Assembly (NCBI RefSeq): GCF_029076445.1
Contig: NZ_JARESG010000011.1
Span: 1 to 64,000, forward strand
Source: Pseudarthrobacter naphthalenicus
GTDB taxonomy: Bacteria > Actinomycetota > Actinomycetes > Actinomycetales > Micrococcaceae
Reading direction: 5' to 3'
Length of the DNA: 64,000 nucleotides
Positions 16,220 through 25,094 of this stretch are shown here, piece after piece (position 1 is the first letter of the stretch; each line of letters starts with the position of its first letter). Made by a program: the position numbers and the translations under genes. Below the pieces are notes generated by a model, which did not search any database, was not told the origin of the DNA, and was given only the letters and a program-made list of their open reading frames with translations.

Positions 16220-17389
16220 TCAGGCGCGGACGGCCTCGAGTTCGTTGCTGATGCGGCGCTGCAGCTCGCCGAGGCCGATCGTTTCGGATCCGCCATGGGC
16301 CCGCAGGAAAAGCAGCGACTCCAGGCGCAGCAACCGCCACTCCCGCTCGGCCTCGTGATTGGAGTTGTCGATCGAGCGGAAGATCTCTTTGTCGTACAGG
16401 TTGGGTTCGTTCAGGGAGCGCTGGCGGACCTTGGCATTCATGCGCGCCTTGAACGGGTCTGTTTCCTGGTTCTCCGGCGTGCGGAGCAGCTTTTCGTAGA
16501 CCTCGGCGCGCTCTTCCTGCCGGTCCTGGCGGCAGATGTAACTGGACAGCGCCAGCGACGCCTCCACCGAGGCCCACCGGCCCGGGTTGCCGTCGAACGG
16601 CAGGACGTTGAGCAGGTCCGCCACAGCCAGTGCGCCGTCCGGGTCCTTCAGCGTGATGAACAGTTCGTGGGCGAGGTCGCTGAGGTCCTTCAGGCAGCTG
16701 CCGGACTTGAAGTTGATGCCCTTCGCCAGCTTGTCCGCCAGCAGCAGCACACCCACCGCATCCGGGTGGGCCTCCGCCGCAGCTTCCACCACAGCCTCCG
16801 GTGTGCCGGCCGGCGCGGGGATCAGCGCGAGCTCGTCCGCAGACGGGCCGCTCACCGCGGGCGGAATGGCAGGCTGGGGAGGAACGACGACGGCGGGTGC
16901 TGTGGGTGCCGCGCCGCCGGTTGCGGCGGGCTGATTTCCTGGCTGTTCTGCGCCGCGCGCTGGTACGGCCATCGTTTCGGCACCCGTGGTTCCTGCGCCG
17001 GTGCCTTCCCGGTCGGTGCCTTCGCCGCCGTTCGCCTCGACTCCCGGCGCTTCCCCGGCAGTGGCCGCCTCGTGGGGGCCGCGGGCAGCGGCCTCATGCC
17101 CGGACGCTGCCGCCGGAAGCCGCGTGACGTCGTCGGGCCCTGCTTCCAGGCCACCTTGACTGACCGCGGTGTCCAGGACGTTGACGGTGGAGCCGGCCGC
17201 GATCCTGATGGTGCCGCCGCCGGTGAGGCTGGCCAGGATCACCGCAGCGACGCCGAAATCGTCGAATTCGAGCTCAACCCGCTCGATTTCGGCGGTGCGT
17301 CCGCCATCAGGAAGGAGGAGGTGATCGCCGGAAGTCAGAGATCCAGCCTGCGTTTCGCCGTAGTGCCGTGCGGCTGGGGTTTCGGTCAT
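16220..17389 (-). CDS. Uncharacterised protein with Ala/Pro/Gly-rich linker
   Basis: 389 residues. An N-terminal domain of about 80 residues (GETQAGSLTSGDHLLLPDGG...VILASLTGGGTIRIAAGSTV) looks like a small beta domain. A low-complexity linker of roughly 100 residues, rich in Ala, Gly, Glu and Pro, follows. The C-terminal helical domain resembles TPR-like repeats (SCLKDLSDLAHELFITLKD, WASVEASLALSSYICRQDRQ). No signal peptide or membrane helix is evident. Function not recognised. Confidence 0.75.
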   Translation of the reverse strand: MTETPAARHYGETQAGSLTSGDHLLLPDGGRTAEIERVELEFDDFGVAAVILASLTGGGTIRIAAGSTVNVLDTAVSQGGLEAGPDDVTRLPAAASGHEAAARGPHEAATAGEAPGVEANGGEGTDREGTGAGTTGAETMAVPARGAEQPGNQPAATGGAAPTAPAVVVPPQPAIPPAVSGPSADELALIPAPAGTPEAVVEAAAEAHPDAVGVLLLADKLAKGINFKSGSCLKDLSDLAHELFITLKDPDGALAVADLLNVLPFDGNPGRWASVEASLALSSYICRQDRQEERAEVYEKLLRTPENQETDPFKARMNAKVRQRSLNEPNLYDKEIFRSIDNSNHEAEREWRLLRLESLLFLRAHGGSETIGLGELQRRISNELEAVRA

Positions 17390-17475
17390 GGGGATCCTTA
17401 AATTCTCTTGCGGTCCGCCCTACAGTCTACTTAGCGGGGCGGGCCAAATCCGGGAGGGTGGGGACTCCGCGGGCC

Positions 17476-18015
17476 TCAGAAACCCACTCCGGCGAAGGCC
17501 AGCGCCTGCCGGACCAGGGCGCCGCGGCCGCCGCTGAATTCGAGCTGGACGCCGGGGCTCAGCACTTCTTCGGGGGTCATCCAGGTCAGTTCCAGGGCAT
17601 CCTGGCGGGGCTCGCATTCGCCGGTGACGGGGATGACATAGGCCAGGGACACGGCGTGTTGGCGGTCGTCGGTGAAGCCCGTATGGGACGGAGCCGGGAA
17701 GTATTCGGCCACCGTGAACGGCACGGGGCTGATGGGGAGCTGCGGAAACGCCAGCGGGCCCAGGTCCTTCTCCATGTGCCGCAGGAGCGCCCCGCGGATG
17801 GTCTCCCGGTAGATCACCCGGCCCGATACCAGCGACCTGATCATGTTGCCGTCCTCATCGGCCTGCAGCAGCGTGCCGACCTCGTTCACGAACCCCAGCG
17901 GATCCAGCCTGACCGGTACGGCCTCCACGTAGATCATGGGAAGCCTCCCGCGCGCCTCGAAGAGGTCTTCCTCGGAGAGCCAGCCGGGATTGGGGTCAGG
18001 AGTGCGAACGTTCAT
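17476..18015 (-). CDS. NUDIX-like hydrolase family protein
   Basis: 179 residues, soluble. The overall pattern fits the NUDIX-related DUF4916 group: MIYVEAVPVRLD, ESIRGALLRHMEKDLGP-like helix, and HAVSLAYVIPVTGECEPRQDALELTWMTPEE in 20-residue or shorter blocks. A canonical GX5EX7REUXEEXGU box is not visible (only GRVIYRETIRGALLRHMEKD), so catalytic activity is uncertain. Monocistronic between unrelated genes. Confidence 0.7.
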   Translation of the reverse strand: MNVRTPDPNPGWLSEEDLFEARGRLPMIYVEAVPVRLDPLGFVNEVGTLLQADEDGNMIRSLVSGRVIYRETIRGALLRHMEKDLGPLAFPQLPISPVPFTVAEYFPAPSHTGFTDDRQHAVSLAYVIPVTGECEPRQDALELTWMTPEEVLSPGVQLEFSGGRGALVRQALAFAGVGF

Positions 18016-18105
18016 GGTTAAGTTCTACCCCATCGGACGCGTCCGGGTCGGCGAGTGGTGAGCTCTCAGCGTAAAGCGGCCGTTTTAGTGCCGGGATCCC
18101 GCCGG

Positions 18106-18858
18106 TCAGTTGGGCCGCTGCGAGATCCAGAGGGTGGGCGGGACGTGGGCGGCCGGGTGGGTGCCCTCGGCGGCGTCGGGGGTAGCGGCGTCCGGGTTGG
18201 CTACGTGCAGGGTCCGGCCGAAGGCTTCCTCCGTTTCGCTGACTTCAAAGCCGGCTGCGGTAAGCCGCGCCCGCAAGGTGCCCGGATCGCCGTCGTACTC
18301 AAATCCCAAACCCGAGCGGGGGCCGCCCGACGCCGGGCGCACCATCAGCACACCGCCGTTCTTGGCGGTAAAGTCCGCGGTTTCGTCCGCATCCGGGACG
18401 GGACGGAACCGTGCGCCGATGTCCTGCAGCGTCATTGCGGCGGCGCCGGGATCGGCGGAGAACCAGACGCCGACGACGGCCAGGGCAGGGTCTGCGTCGG
18501 CGCAGTTCGCGCCGTGGGCGGCTTTGTCCGCCAGGAAGCTGAAGCCGTCGGTGCTGGTGATGCGGCACGACTCGCCGTGGGCTGCGGTGATGAGTTCCGC
18601 GGTGGTTTTCCCGGACTCTTCCGCGGCCAGGCCGGTGCGCCGGGCAAACTCGGCCAGGTCGCCCACCTCCACGCCAAGGGCCGTGGTGCCGTCGACGTCC
18701 TGTCCCGCCGCGGCGGTGTGCAGTGCCAGCCGCCCGGAGCCGGCGTCGAACTCCCGCCACGGGCCCTGGTCAACGGTCTTGACCAGGCCCAAGGCAATCA
18801 GGAGTTCTTCCCACCGTTCAGGGCGGGACGTGTAGTGGACGGGCCTGACACGCAGCAT
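18106..18858 (-). CDS. VOC-family (glyoxalase/bleomycin-resistance fold) protein
   Basis: 250 residues with two tandem VOC-like halves (LRVRPVHYTSRPERWEELLIA; then AVVGVWFSADPGAAAMTLQD). Start at ATG 18858 with GAGGAGAAA just upstream; codons further upstream are not conserved in style. Ligand and metal residues cannot be assigned with confidence. Divergent from the YdeI-like gene across an 83-bp gap. Confidence 0.75.
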   Translation of the reverse strand: MLRVRPVHYTSRPERWEELLIALGLVKTVDQGPWREFDAGSGRLALHTAAAGQDVDGTTALGVEVGDLAEFARRTGLAAEESGKTTAELITAAHGESCRITSTDGFSFLADKAAHGANCADADPALAVVGVWFSADPGAAAMTLQDIGARFRPVPDADETADFTAKNGGVLMVRPASGGPRSGLGFEYDGDPGTLRARLTAAGFEVSETEEAFGRTLHVANPDAATPDAAEGTHPAAHVPPTLWISQRPN

Positions 18859-18941
18859 GGGTTTCTCCTCGAATCCGGGACAGCGCAACTACCGCCATCA
18901 TGCCACCTCTTGAAACGGCTGGCACCGTGCAGAATAGGGCC

Positions 18942-19547
18942 ATGGCGATTGAACTTGAGGAATTGCTGGTGCCGGATGCCGCAGCGTGGCGGAGGTGGCT
19001 GGAAGCCAACCACCGGGACAGTCCCGGGGTGTGGCTGGTCCTCCACAAGAAGGGCGGCGGTGTCACGGAACTCGATTACGACGCGGCCCTGGATGAGGCG
19101 CTCTGCTTTGGCTGGATTGACGGCCAGGTCATCAAGCGCGACGCCGGGAGCTACAGCCAGCGCATGACCCGCCGCGGCCCCAAAAGCGTTTGGTCGGCCA
19201 GGAATGTGGGGCACATCGCCCGTCTGGAAGCCGCCGGCAAGATGACCGACGCGGGGCGCGCCGCCGTCGAAAGCGCCAAGGCTGACGGCCGCTGGGAGGT
19301 GGCCTACTCGGGCCAGGCGGCGGCGGAGGTTCCACCGGACCTTGCCGCAGCGATCGCCGCCGATCCCGCCGCCCAGGCCATGTTCGATGTCCTCACGTCG
19401 GTGAACCGGTATGCCATGATCTACCGGACGAATTCGGTGAAACAGGCGGCCACCCGGGAACGGAAGATCGCAGGGTTTGTGGAGATGCTGGCCCGCGGTG
19501 AGGCGCCGTACCCGCAGAAGAGGAAGCCCGCCGCCCCGCCCAAGTAG
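18942..19547 (+). CDS. YdeI/OmpD-associated family protein
   Basis: 201 residues of the YdeI-like (bacteriocin-protection, OmdA) family: AAWRRWLEANHRDSPGVWLV, CFGWIDGQVIKRDAGSYSQR, RRGPKSVWSARNVGHIARL. The Lys/Arg-rich C-terminal tail ends KRKPAAPPK. Start at ATG 18942 (MAIELEELL) rather than an ATG 14 codons upstream, judged from family style. The stop codon TAG is the first part of the following 24-bp hairpin. Confidence 0.83.
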   Translation: MAIELEELLVPDAAAWRRWLEANHRDSPGVWLVLHKKGGGVTELDYDAALDEALCFGWIDGQVIKRDAGSYSQRMTRRGPKSVWSARNVGHIARLEAAGKMTDAGRAAVESAKADGRWEVAYSGQAAAEVPPDLAAAIAADPAAQAMFDVLTSVNRYAMIYRTNSVKQAATRERKIAGFVEMLARGEAPYPQKRKPAAPPK

Positions 19548-19597
19548 GTAGCGCTAAGTGTCGTTTTGACCCCTCAAAACGACACTTAGCGCTACCT
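19546..19597. repeat. Perfect 24-bp hairpin between convergent genes
   Basis: Left arm 19546-19569 and right arm 19574-19597 are perfectly complementary over 24 bp around a CCCC loop; the arms contain GTAGCGCTAAGTGTCG. It overlaps the stop codon of the YdeI-like gene and ends eight bases before the fbpC stop. It can act as a bidirectional terminator, but its length and perfection suggest a dispersed palindromic repeat. It is a different family from the ACGCTCTCTCACTTAA units. Confidence 0.85.
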
Positions 19598-19605
19598 AGT
19601 TGGGT

Positions 19606-20763
19606 TTAGTCCTCCATAGGGAACGCGACCGCTTCGCCAACCACCCGCAGGCAGAGCTCCATGCCCGGCCGGGCAATGGAGGCGTTCCAGTGCCGGATGG
19701 TGATAATCTCGCCGCCGCCGGGGTAGCGGTGATCGCTGATGCCGGCCAGTTCGGGCGGCACCGAAAGTTTGAGCCGCACCGTGGTTTCGGGGCCGAAGTA
19801 GTCGGTATCCACCACCACGCCGCGGATGGGGCCGTCCTCGGCGATCCGGATCTGCTCAGGCCGCAGCATCAGCTGCACGCGGCCCTGCGACGGCGGCCGG
19901 CGCACCGGAATTGCGCCCAGCGAACACGTGCCGAGCGAACCTTCCATCCAGGCATCGAGGATGACGGCGTCGCCCAGGAACTCGGCCGTGGCCCGATCGG
20001 CGGGCCGGGTGTACACCACGAACGGATTGCCGATCTGGGCCAGTTTGCCGCCGCGCATGACGGCCACCTGGTCCGCGAAGGACAGCGCTTCAGCCTGGTC
20101 GTGGGTAACCAGGATGGTGGTGACGCCGGCCTCGCTCAGCACCTTGGCCACCGCCCGCCGCGTTGCCACCCGGAGCCCCGCGTCCAGGGCGGAGAACGGC
20201 TCGTCCAGCAGCATCAGTTCGGGTTCACGGGCCAGCGCCCGGGCCAGCGCAACCCGCTGCTGCTGACCGCCGGAGAGCTGGTGCGGGCGCCGTTTGGCCA
20301 TGGCCGGATCCAGCGACACCATCTCCAGCAGTTCACTGATCCGGGCGGCCACTGCCCGGCGGCCGCCGGAAAGCTTGGCGGGGTCCAGGCCGAAGGCCAC
20401 GTTCTGGCCCACCGTGAGGTGCGGGAAGAGGGCGCCGTCCTGGGCCACATATCCCACGTGGCGTTTATGGGCGGGGAGCCAGACGCCGTCGCCCGCAACC
20501 TTGACCCCGTTCAGCGAGATGCTGCCGGTGGCGGGGTGTTCAAAGCCGGCGATGAGCCGCAGCAGCGTTGTTTTCCCCGAGCCGGACGGGCCCACAATGG
20601 CGGTGGTGCCGCCCTTGGCCACGGACAGGTTGACGCCCTTGAGCACGGCCTGGGATCCGAAGTTCTTGGTGACGTCCGTGATCTGCAGGTGGCTGTTGGT
20701 GGAAGGCTCCACGGACGGCGCGATCCGGGGTTCCGGGAGGCGTGAGGGGGATTGTTCGGTCAC
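19606..20763 (-). CDS. fbpC: Ferric iron ABC transporter ATP-binding protein
   Basis: 385 residues. Walker A GPSGSGKTT (about residues 60-68), Q-loop YVAQDGALFPHLTVGQNV, signature LSGGQQQRVALARALA, Walker B LMLLDEPFSALD, H-loop THDQAEALS. A C-terminal TOBE-like domain (QLMLRPEQIRI, VDTDYFGPETTVRLKL) is typical of FbpC/PotA-type ATPases. Overlaps the permease stop by four bases (ATGA), so it is the last gene of fbpA-fbpB-fbpC. Powers import of free Fe3+ from the FbpA binding protein. Confidence 0.9.
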   Translation of the reverse strand: MTEQSPSRLPEPRIAPSVEPSTNSHLQITDVTKNFGSQAVLKGVNLSVAKGGTTAIVGPSGSGKTTLLRLIAGFEHPATGSISLNGVKVAGDGVWLPAHKRHVGYVAQDGALFPHLTVGQNVAFGLDPAKLSGGRRAVAARISELLEMVSLDPAMAKRRPHQLSGGQQQRVALARALAREPELMLLDEPFSALDAGLRVATRRAVAKVLSEAGVTTILVTHDQAEALSFADQVAVMRGGKLAQIGNPFVVYTRPADRATAEFLGDAVILDAWMEGSLGTCSLGAIPVRRPPSQGRVQLMLRPEQIRIAEDGPIRGVVVDTDYFGPETTVRLKLSVPPELAGISDHRYPGGGEIITIRHWNASIARPGMELCLRVVGEAVAFPMED

Positions 20764-22352
20764 TGTCCGGCCACTTTCTTGGACTGCTGGAAGAGGAGGT
20801 AGGTCATGGGCGCGGAGAGCAGGATCATCAGCAGGGCATAGGGGGCCGCGCCCGCATAATCGATTTCGCTGCTCTTGCTCCAGAATTCGGTGGCCAGGGT
20901 CCGGGTCCCGTTGGGTGAGAGCAGGAGCGTGGCGGTCAGCTCGTTGGCGATGGCCAGGAACACCAGGGCCGCGCCGCCGGCTGCGGCCGGGGCCGTGAGC
21001 CGCAGCGTCACCCGGATGAACGACTCCAGCGGCGGCTTGCCGAGGGCCTGCGCCGCTTCGTCAAGTTCCTTCGGGGCCTGCGCCAGCCCGGCGCGCAGGT
21101 TTACCAGTGCACGGGGCAGGAACAGCAGGACGTAGGCGGCCACCAGTAACCCGGCGCTTTGGTAGATGCCGGGGACCACCCGGATGCTGACCGTAACAAA
21201 CGCAAGACCGACCACGATTCCGGGCATGGAACTGGTGACGTAGTTCGACAGTTCCAGGGACTTACTGAACCAACTGGGGTGCCGCACCGCAAGGAAGGCC
21301 ATCGGAAACGCCACCACCGTGGTCACCACGGCGCCAGCCAGGCCGTAACCCAGGGTGGCAAGCAGGGCGGGCAGGAACTCGTCCGCCGCCCAGATGGCGG
21401 GGCCGCCCGCCGCGACCCACCGCAGGACCAGGAAGAGCGGCAGCCCGAAAGCCAACGCCGTCAGGGCGAGCAGGGCAAGCTGCGCCGGCCACTGATAGAC
21501 ATGCAGCGGCAGCCGCAGGGCTTTGGCCTGCGCGCCGGAGCCGATCCTGGCATAGCGGGCACTGCCGCGGCCCCGGACCTCCACCACCAGCAGGACCAGG
21601 CAGAGGAACACGAGCACGCTGGCCAGCATGTTGCCCGCCGTGCCGTTGAAGGTGGACTGGTACTGGATCATGATCGCCGTGGTGAAGGTGTCGAAGCGGA
21701 TCATCGCGAAGGCGCCGTATTCGGCCAGCAGGTGCAGTGCCACGAGCAGCGCACCGCCGGTCATCGCGATCCGCAGCTGCGGTAGCACCACCCGGAAGAA
21801 GACCCGCCAGTTGCCCAGGCCCAGGGCAGCCGCGGACTGTTCGATCGCCGGATCCAGGCGGCTGAGCGTCGCCGCCGCGGGAATGTAGACCAGCGGGAAG
21901 TAGGAGAGCGTGGCGATTAGGACACCGGACCCCAGCCCTTCCAGTGAAGGCACGGCCGACACCCAGGCATAGCTGTTCACAAACGCGGGGATGGCCAGCG
22001 GCGCGGCAAGCAGAACCGCCCAGATTCTGTGGCCCCGCAGCCGCGTCCGCTCCACCAGCCACGCGCCGCCAACACCGATGATGAGGCAGAGCGGGACAGT
22101 GATCAGCATCAGCAGGACGGTGTTGAGCAGCAGCTCGCCCACCCTGGGGCGGAAGATGAGTTCGACGGCGGTGTCCCACCCGGTTGCCGCCGTCATGTAG
22201 ACCACGTAGCCGAGGGGGATCAGGGAGAACAGGGCAATCAGCACAGCCAGGATGGACACCGTGGAAACGCCGAGAGGCGGGCGGGGGCTCTTGCCCCGGC
22301 CCGCCGTCGTCGTGCTCCCCGCCTTGGGGGGAGCCGATAGATCAGAGGTCAC
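20760..22352 (-). CDS. fbpB: Ferric iron ABC transporter permease (fused two-domain)
   Basis: 530 residues, about 12 predicted membrane helices arranged as two BPD_transp_1 halves, as in FbpB/SfuB permeases. EAA-like loops are visible in each half (SAAALGLGNWRVFFRVVLPQ; AAQALGKPPLESFIRVTLRL). Starts 4 bp after the fbpA stop and overlaps fbpC by 4 bp, indicating one operon. Controlled with fbpA by the upstream iron box. Confidence 0.9.
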   Translation of the reverse strand: MTSDLSAPPKAGSTTTAGRGKSPRPPLGVSTVSILAVLIALFSLIPLGYVVYMTAATGWDTAVELIFRPRVGELLLNTVLLMLITVPLCLIIGVGGAWLVERTRLRGHRIWAVLLAAPLAIPAFVNSYAWVSAVPSLEGLGSGVLIATLSYFPLVYIPAAATLSRLDPAIEQSAAALGLGNWRVFFRVVLPQLRIAMTGGALLVALHLLAEYGAFAMIRFDTFTTAIMIQYQSTFNGTAGNMLASVLVFLCLVLLVVEVRGRGSARYARIGSGAQAKALRLPLHVYQWPAQLALLALTALAFGLPLFLVLRWVAAGGPAIWAADEFLPALLATLGYGLAGAVVTTVVAFPMAFLAVRHPSWFSKSLELSNYVTSSMPGIVVGLAFVTVSIRVVPGIYQSAGLLVAAYVLLFLPRALVNLRAGLAQAPKELDEAAQALGKPPLESFIRVTLRLTAPAAAGGAALVFLAIANELTATLLLSPNGTRTLATEFWSKSSEIDYAGAAPYALLMILLSAPMTYLLFQQSKKVAGQ

Positions 22353-22356
22353 AGAA

Positions 22357-23415
22357 TTACAGGAGTCCTGCCTTGGTCATCAGCTCGGTGACCTTGGCGG
22401 AGTTGAGCTTAGCCGGGTCCACGGTGGGAGCCTGCAGGTCCTTGACGGGAACCAGCTTGTCGTTGGCCGGAACATCAGAGGCGATGGCGTACTCGAAGGA
22501 GGTGCCGTTCTTGAGGACTTCCTGGCCCTTCTTGCCCGTGATGAACTTCAGGAAGGCCTGGGCCGCCGCTGCGTTCTTGGAGCTCTTCAGGACACCGCCA
22601 CCGGACACGGAGAGGAAAGCGCCCGGGTCCTGGTTCTTGAAGTAGTACGGCGTGACGTTCTTGGAGTTCTCGCCGGTCTTGGCCTGATCGCCGTAGTAGT
22701 AGTAGTGGTAGATCAGCGCGGCGTCGACTTCGCCGGCGTTGACTGCCTTCATGGCGGTGCTGTTTCCCTTGTAGGCCTTGAAGTTTTCCTTCATGCCCTT
22801 CAGCCATTCTTCAGCGGCGGACTCACCCTTGAGCTCGAGCAGGGCAGCCACGATGGCCTGGAAGTCGGCGCCGGACGGTGAAGCGGCCCACTTGCCCTTC
22901 CACTCCGGCTTGGCCAGGTCCAGCATGGACTTGGGCAGCTGGTCGTCGCTGATCTTGGTCTTGTCGTACACCAGTACGGTGGAGCGGGCGGCGATGCCGG
23001 TCCACTTGCCGGTCGAGGGACGGAACTCCGCCGGCACCTGATCGATGGTGGCCTTGTCAACGTCGGCGAACAGGCCGGCGTTCTCAACCTGCGCCATGGC
23101 CGGGGAGTTTTCGGTGAGGAAAACGTCTGCCGGGGAGGCTGCGCCTTCCTGCACAATCTGGTTGGACAGTTCGGTGTCCGAGCCCTGGCGCATGGTCACC
23201 TTGACGCCGGTCTCAGCCGTGAACGCGTCCACCCATTCCTGGGTCAGGCTTTCGTGCTGGGCGTTGTAAACCGTGATTTCACCGGAGGCGGCACCAGCGG
23301 AGCCGGATGCGGAGCCTGAGGCTGCCGGGGTGGTGGAGCCGCCGCAGGCGGTCAGTCCGAGGGCTGCAGTGGCGGCGATGGCAATGCCCGCCAGGGCGCT
23401 GTTGCGGATCTTCAT
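22357..23415 (-). CDS. fbpA: Ferric iron-binding lipoprotein
   Basis: 352 residues. The lipoprotein signal ends LGLTACGGS, followed by a Ser/Ala/Gly-rich linker and a type II periplasmic-binding fold: ITVYNAQHESLTQEW, FTAETGVKVTMRQGSDTE, PADVFLTENSP. The segment DAALIYHYYYYGDQ carries the adjacent tyrosines that FbpA proteins use to ligate Fe3+. First gene of the fbpABC operon, with an IdeR/DtxR-type box 83-101 bp upstream and a CRP-like site further up. Confidence 0.92.
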   Translation of the reverse strand: MKIRNSALAGIAIAATAALGLTACGGSTTPAASGSASGSAGAASGEITVYNAQHESLTQEWVDAFTAETGVKVTMRQGSDTELSNQIVQEGAASPADVFLTENSPAMAQVENAGLFADVDKATIDQVPAEFRPSTGKWTGIAARSTVLVYDKTKISDDQLPKSMLDLAKPEWKGKWAASPSGADFQAIVAALLELKGESAAEEWLKGMKENFKAYKGNSTAMKAVNAGEVDAALIYHYYYYGDQAKTGENSKNVTPYYFKNQDPGAFLSVSGGGVLKSSKNAAAAQAFLKFITGKKGQEVLKNGTSFEYAIASDVPANDKLVPVKDLQAPTVDPAKLNSAKVTELMTKAGLL

Positions 23416-23497
23416 TGAGGGCTACTTTCTGGGGACAAAAGTTTGTGGACCCGGGGGTCTTGCGAACCGGGGTATCGGTGGCTCACTGGAGAAAACT

Positions 23498-23516
23498 GTA
23501 GGTTAGCCAAACCTAA
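23498..23516. promoter_or_regulatory. IdeR/DtxR-type iron box upstream of fbpA
   Basis: GTAGGTTAGCCAAACCTAA matches the 19-bp DtxR/IdeR consensus (TTAGGTTAG-C-TAACCTAA pattern) at nearly every position. Located upstream of fbpA on the expected side. Predicts iron-dependent repression of fbpABC. Confidence 0.85.
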
Positions 23517-23540
23517 GTCTCCAAGCGCGAAGAGCCTTAA

Positions 23541-23554
23541 GTGATCAGGATCAC
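23541..23554. promoter_or_regulatory. CRP/GlxR-like site upstream of fbpA
   Basis: GTGATCAGGATCAC contains GTGA-N6-TCAC, the core of CRP/GlxR sites, with flanking A and A giving AGTGA..TCACA. It lies about 25 bp upstream of the iron box, where an activator could bind. No regulator gene is in the window. Confidence 0.45.
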
Positions 23555-23666
23555 ATGCATTACGAAACTATTGCGTGACGTAATTAGGGGATCTGGCTGG
23601 CCGGACGGCCGCGCGGGCTGGCATAACAGCCTGAACGAGCCTGCAGAGACTCCTTCCGCGCACCCA

Positions 23667-25094
23667 TCAGGCGAAGAGGCCCTCGCCAACGAATCCGCCG
23701 GCCTGGATGCCTGGCGGGACAGCGGCCAACGCGGAGCCCGTGTGCTTGAGATACTCCAGGGCAAGCGTGTCCTGCTTTGCCATGGCGAGCTGCATGGGCA
23801 CGTAGTGGGTGCGCGGATCCTTGACGAAGGCGATAAAGAACAACCCCGCATCGAGGTGGCCCAACCCGTCCGAACCGTCGGTGTAGTTGTAGCCGCGGCG
23901 GAGCATCCGCACGCCGCCGTTCTGGTCTGCGTGGGCCAGCCTGACATGTGAATCCATGCCGATCAGGGGCCTGCCGTGGTTGCCTTCGATGGCGAAATCC
24001 GGCGCAGTGAATTCCTTGCCTCCGGAAAGCGGCGCCCCGTCGGACTTGGTCCGCCCGATCAGCTGCTCCTGTTCCCGCAACGACGTCCGGTCCCAGATCT
24101 CGATGTGCATCCGGATCCGGCGTGCCACCAGGTAGCTGCCGCCCTCCATCCAGGCCTCTCCGGGGCGGGAGCCCGGCCCGGCCCAGACGTGGTCCTGAAG
24201 CAGTGAGGTGTCTTCGGCCCGGAGGTTGTTGGTGCCGTCCTTGAAGCCGAACAGGTTCCGCGGCGTCTGCTGGTCCCGGGAGGTGGAGGATGTGCGGCCG
24301 AAACCGAGCTGGGACCAGCGGACACGTACCCTGCCGAAGCCGATCCGCGCCAGGTTGCGGATGGCGTGGACTGCCACCTGCGGATCGTCCGCGCAGGCCT
24401 GGACAATGATGTCGCCGCCGCTGCGGTTGGGCTGCAGGTCATCGCCCGGGAAGTGGGGCAGATCGATCAGGGCTTCGGGGCGGCGGCCTTCGAGGCCAAA
24501 CCGTGCGGCGCCGTCCTTCTCGAAGAGCCCTGCACCGAAGCCGAACGTCACGGTGAGATTCCCGGCGCTCAGGCCAAGGGCCTCGCCGGTGTCCTCGGGC
24601 GGTGCGTCATACGGGCCATCCACGGCCCCGGTGGTGCCGGTTTCCCGGCCCAGGGTCATTGCCTCGGCCGCCTGTGTCCAGTCCTTCAGGAGCCGGATAA
24701 GGGCGGCGCGATCCTCGGTAATGACGTCGAAGGCAGCCATGTGCAGCCGGTCCTGCGCGGCGGTGGTGATCCCGGCCTGGTTTGCCCCGTGGAACGGCAC
24801 CGTATCGCCGGGTCCTGCCGGAATCGGCGCGGCGGCGGCGGCCAGCGTGTCCTGGCTGAGCAGCCCGGCGGCGAGACCGGCGAGGGCACCGGCACCCCCG
24901 GCGCCGGCAAGGGAGAGCAGCCCGCGCCGCGAAAGGCGCGACGCCGGGGCCTCCTGACCGTGCCCCGCTGCGGCCGGTGCGGCCGGTGCGGCCGCTGCGG
25001 AAGGGGCGGGGGTGGCCGCTGCTGAGGGTCCCTGGGTGGCGGAACCTGCCGCGCCGGCGTCGTGCGCGCCGCCCCTGAACGGGCAGCCCGTCAC
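23667..25094 (-). CDS. efeB: Dye-decolourising peroxidase of the Efe iron system
   Basis: 475 residues. A Tat signal SRRGLLSLAG follows an unusually long Ala/Pro-rich N-terminal stretch, so export as a folded haem protein is expected. DyP signature FGFKDGTNN (GXXDG) is present. The probable proximal haem His is in GMDSHVRLAHA, and a catalytic Arg lies in YLVARRIRMHIE. GTG start overlaps the efeO stop by four bases. EfeB oxidises Fe2+ (or releases haem iron) for the EfeU permease. Confidence 0.92.
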   Translation of the reverse strand: MTGCPFRGGAHDAGAAGSATQGPSAAATPAPSAAAAPAAPAAAGHGQEAPASRLSRRGLLSLAGAGGAGALAGLAAGLLSQDTLAAAAAPIPAGPGDTVPFHGANQAGITTAAQDRLHMAAFDVITEDRAALIRLLKDWTQAAEAMTLGRETGTTGAVDGPYDAPPEDTGEALGLSAGNLTVTFGFGAGLFEKDGAARFGLEGRRPEALIDLPHFPGDDLQPNRSGGDIIVQACADDPQVAVHAIRNLARIGFGRVRVRWSQLGFGRTSSTSRDQQTPRNLFGFKDGTNNLRAEDTSLLQDHVWAGPGSRPGEAWMEGGSYLVARRIRMHIEIWDRTSLREQEQLIGRTKSDGAPLSGGKEFTAPDFAIEGNHGRPLIGMDSHVRLAHADQNGGVRMLRRGYNYTDGSDGLGHLDAGLFFIAFVKDPRTHYVPMQLAMAKQDTLALEYLKHTGSALAAVPPGIQAGGFVGEGLFA

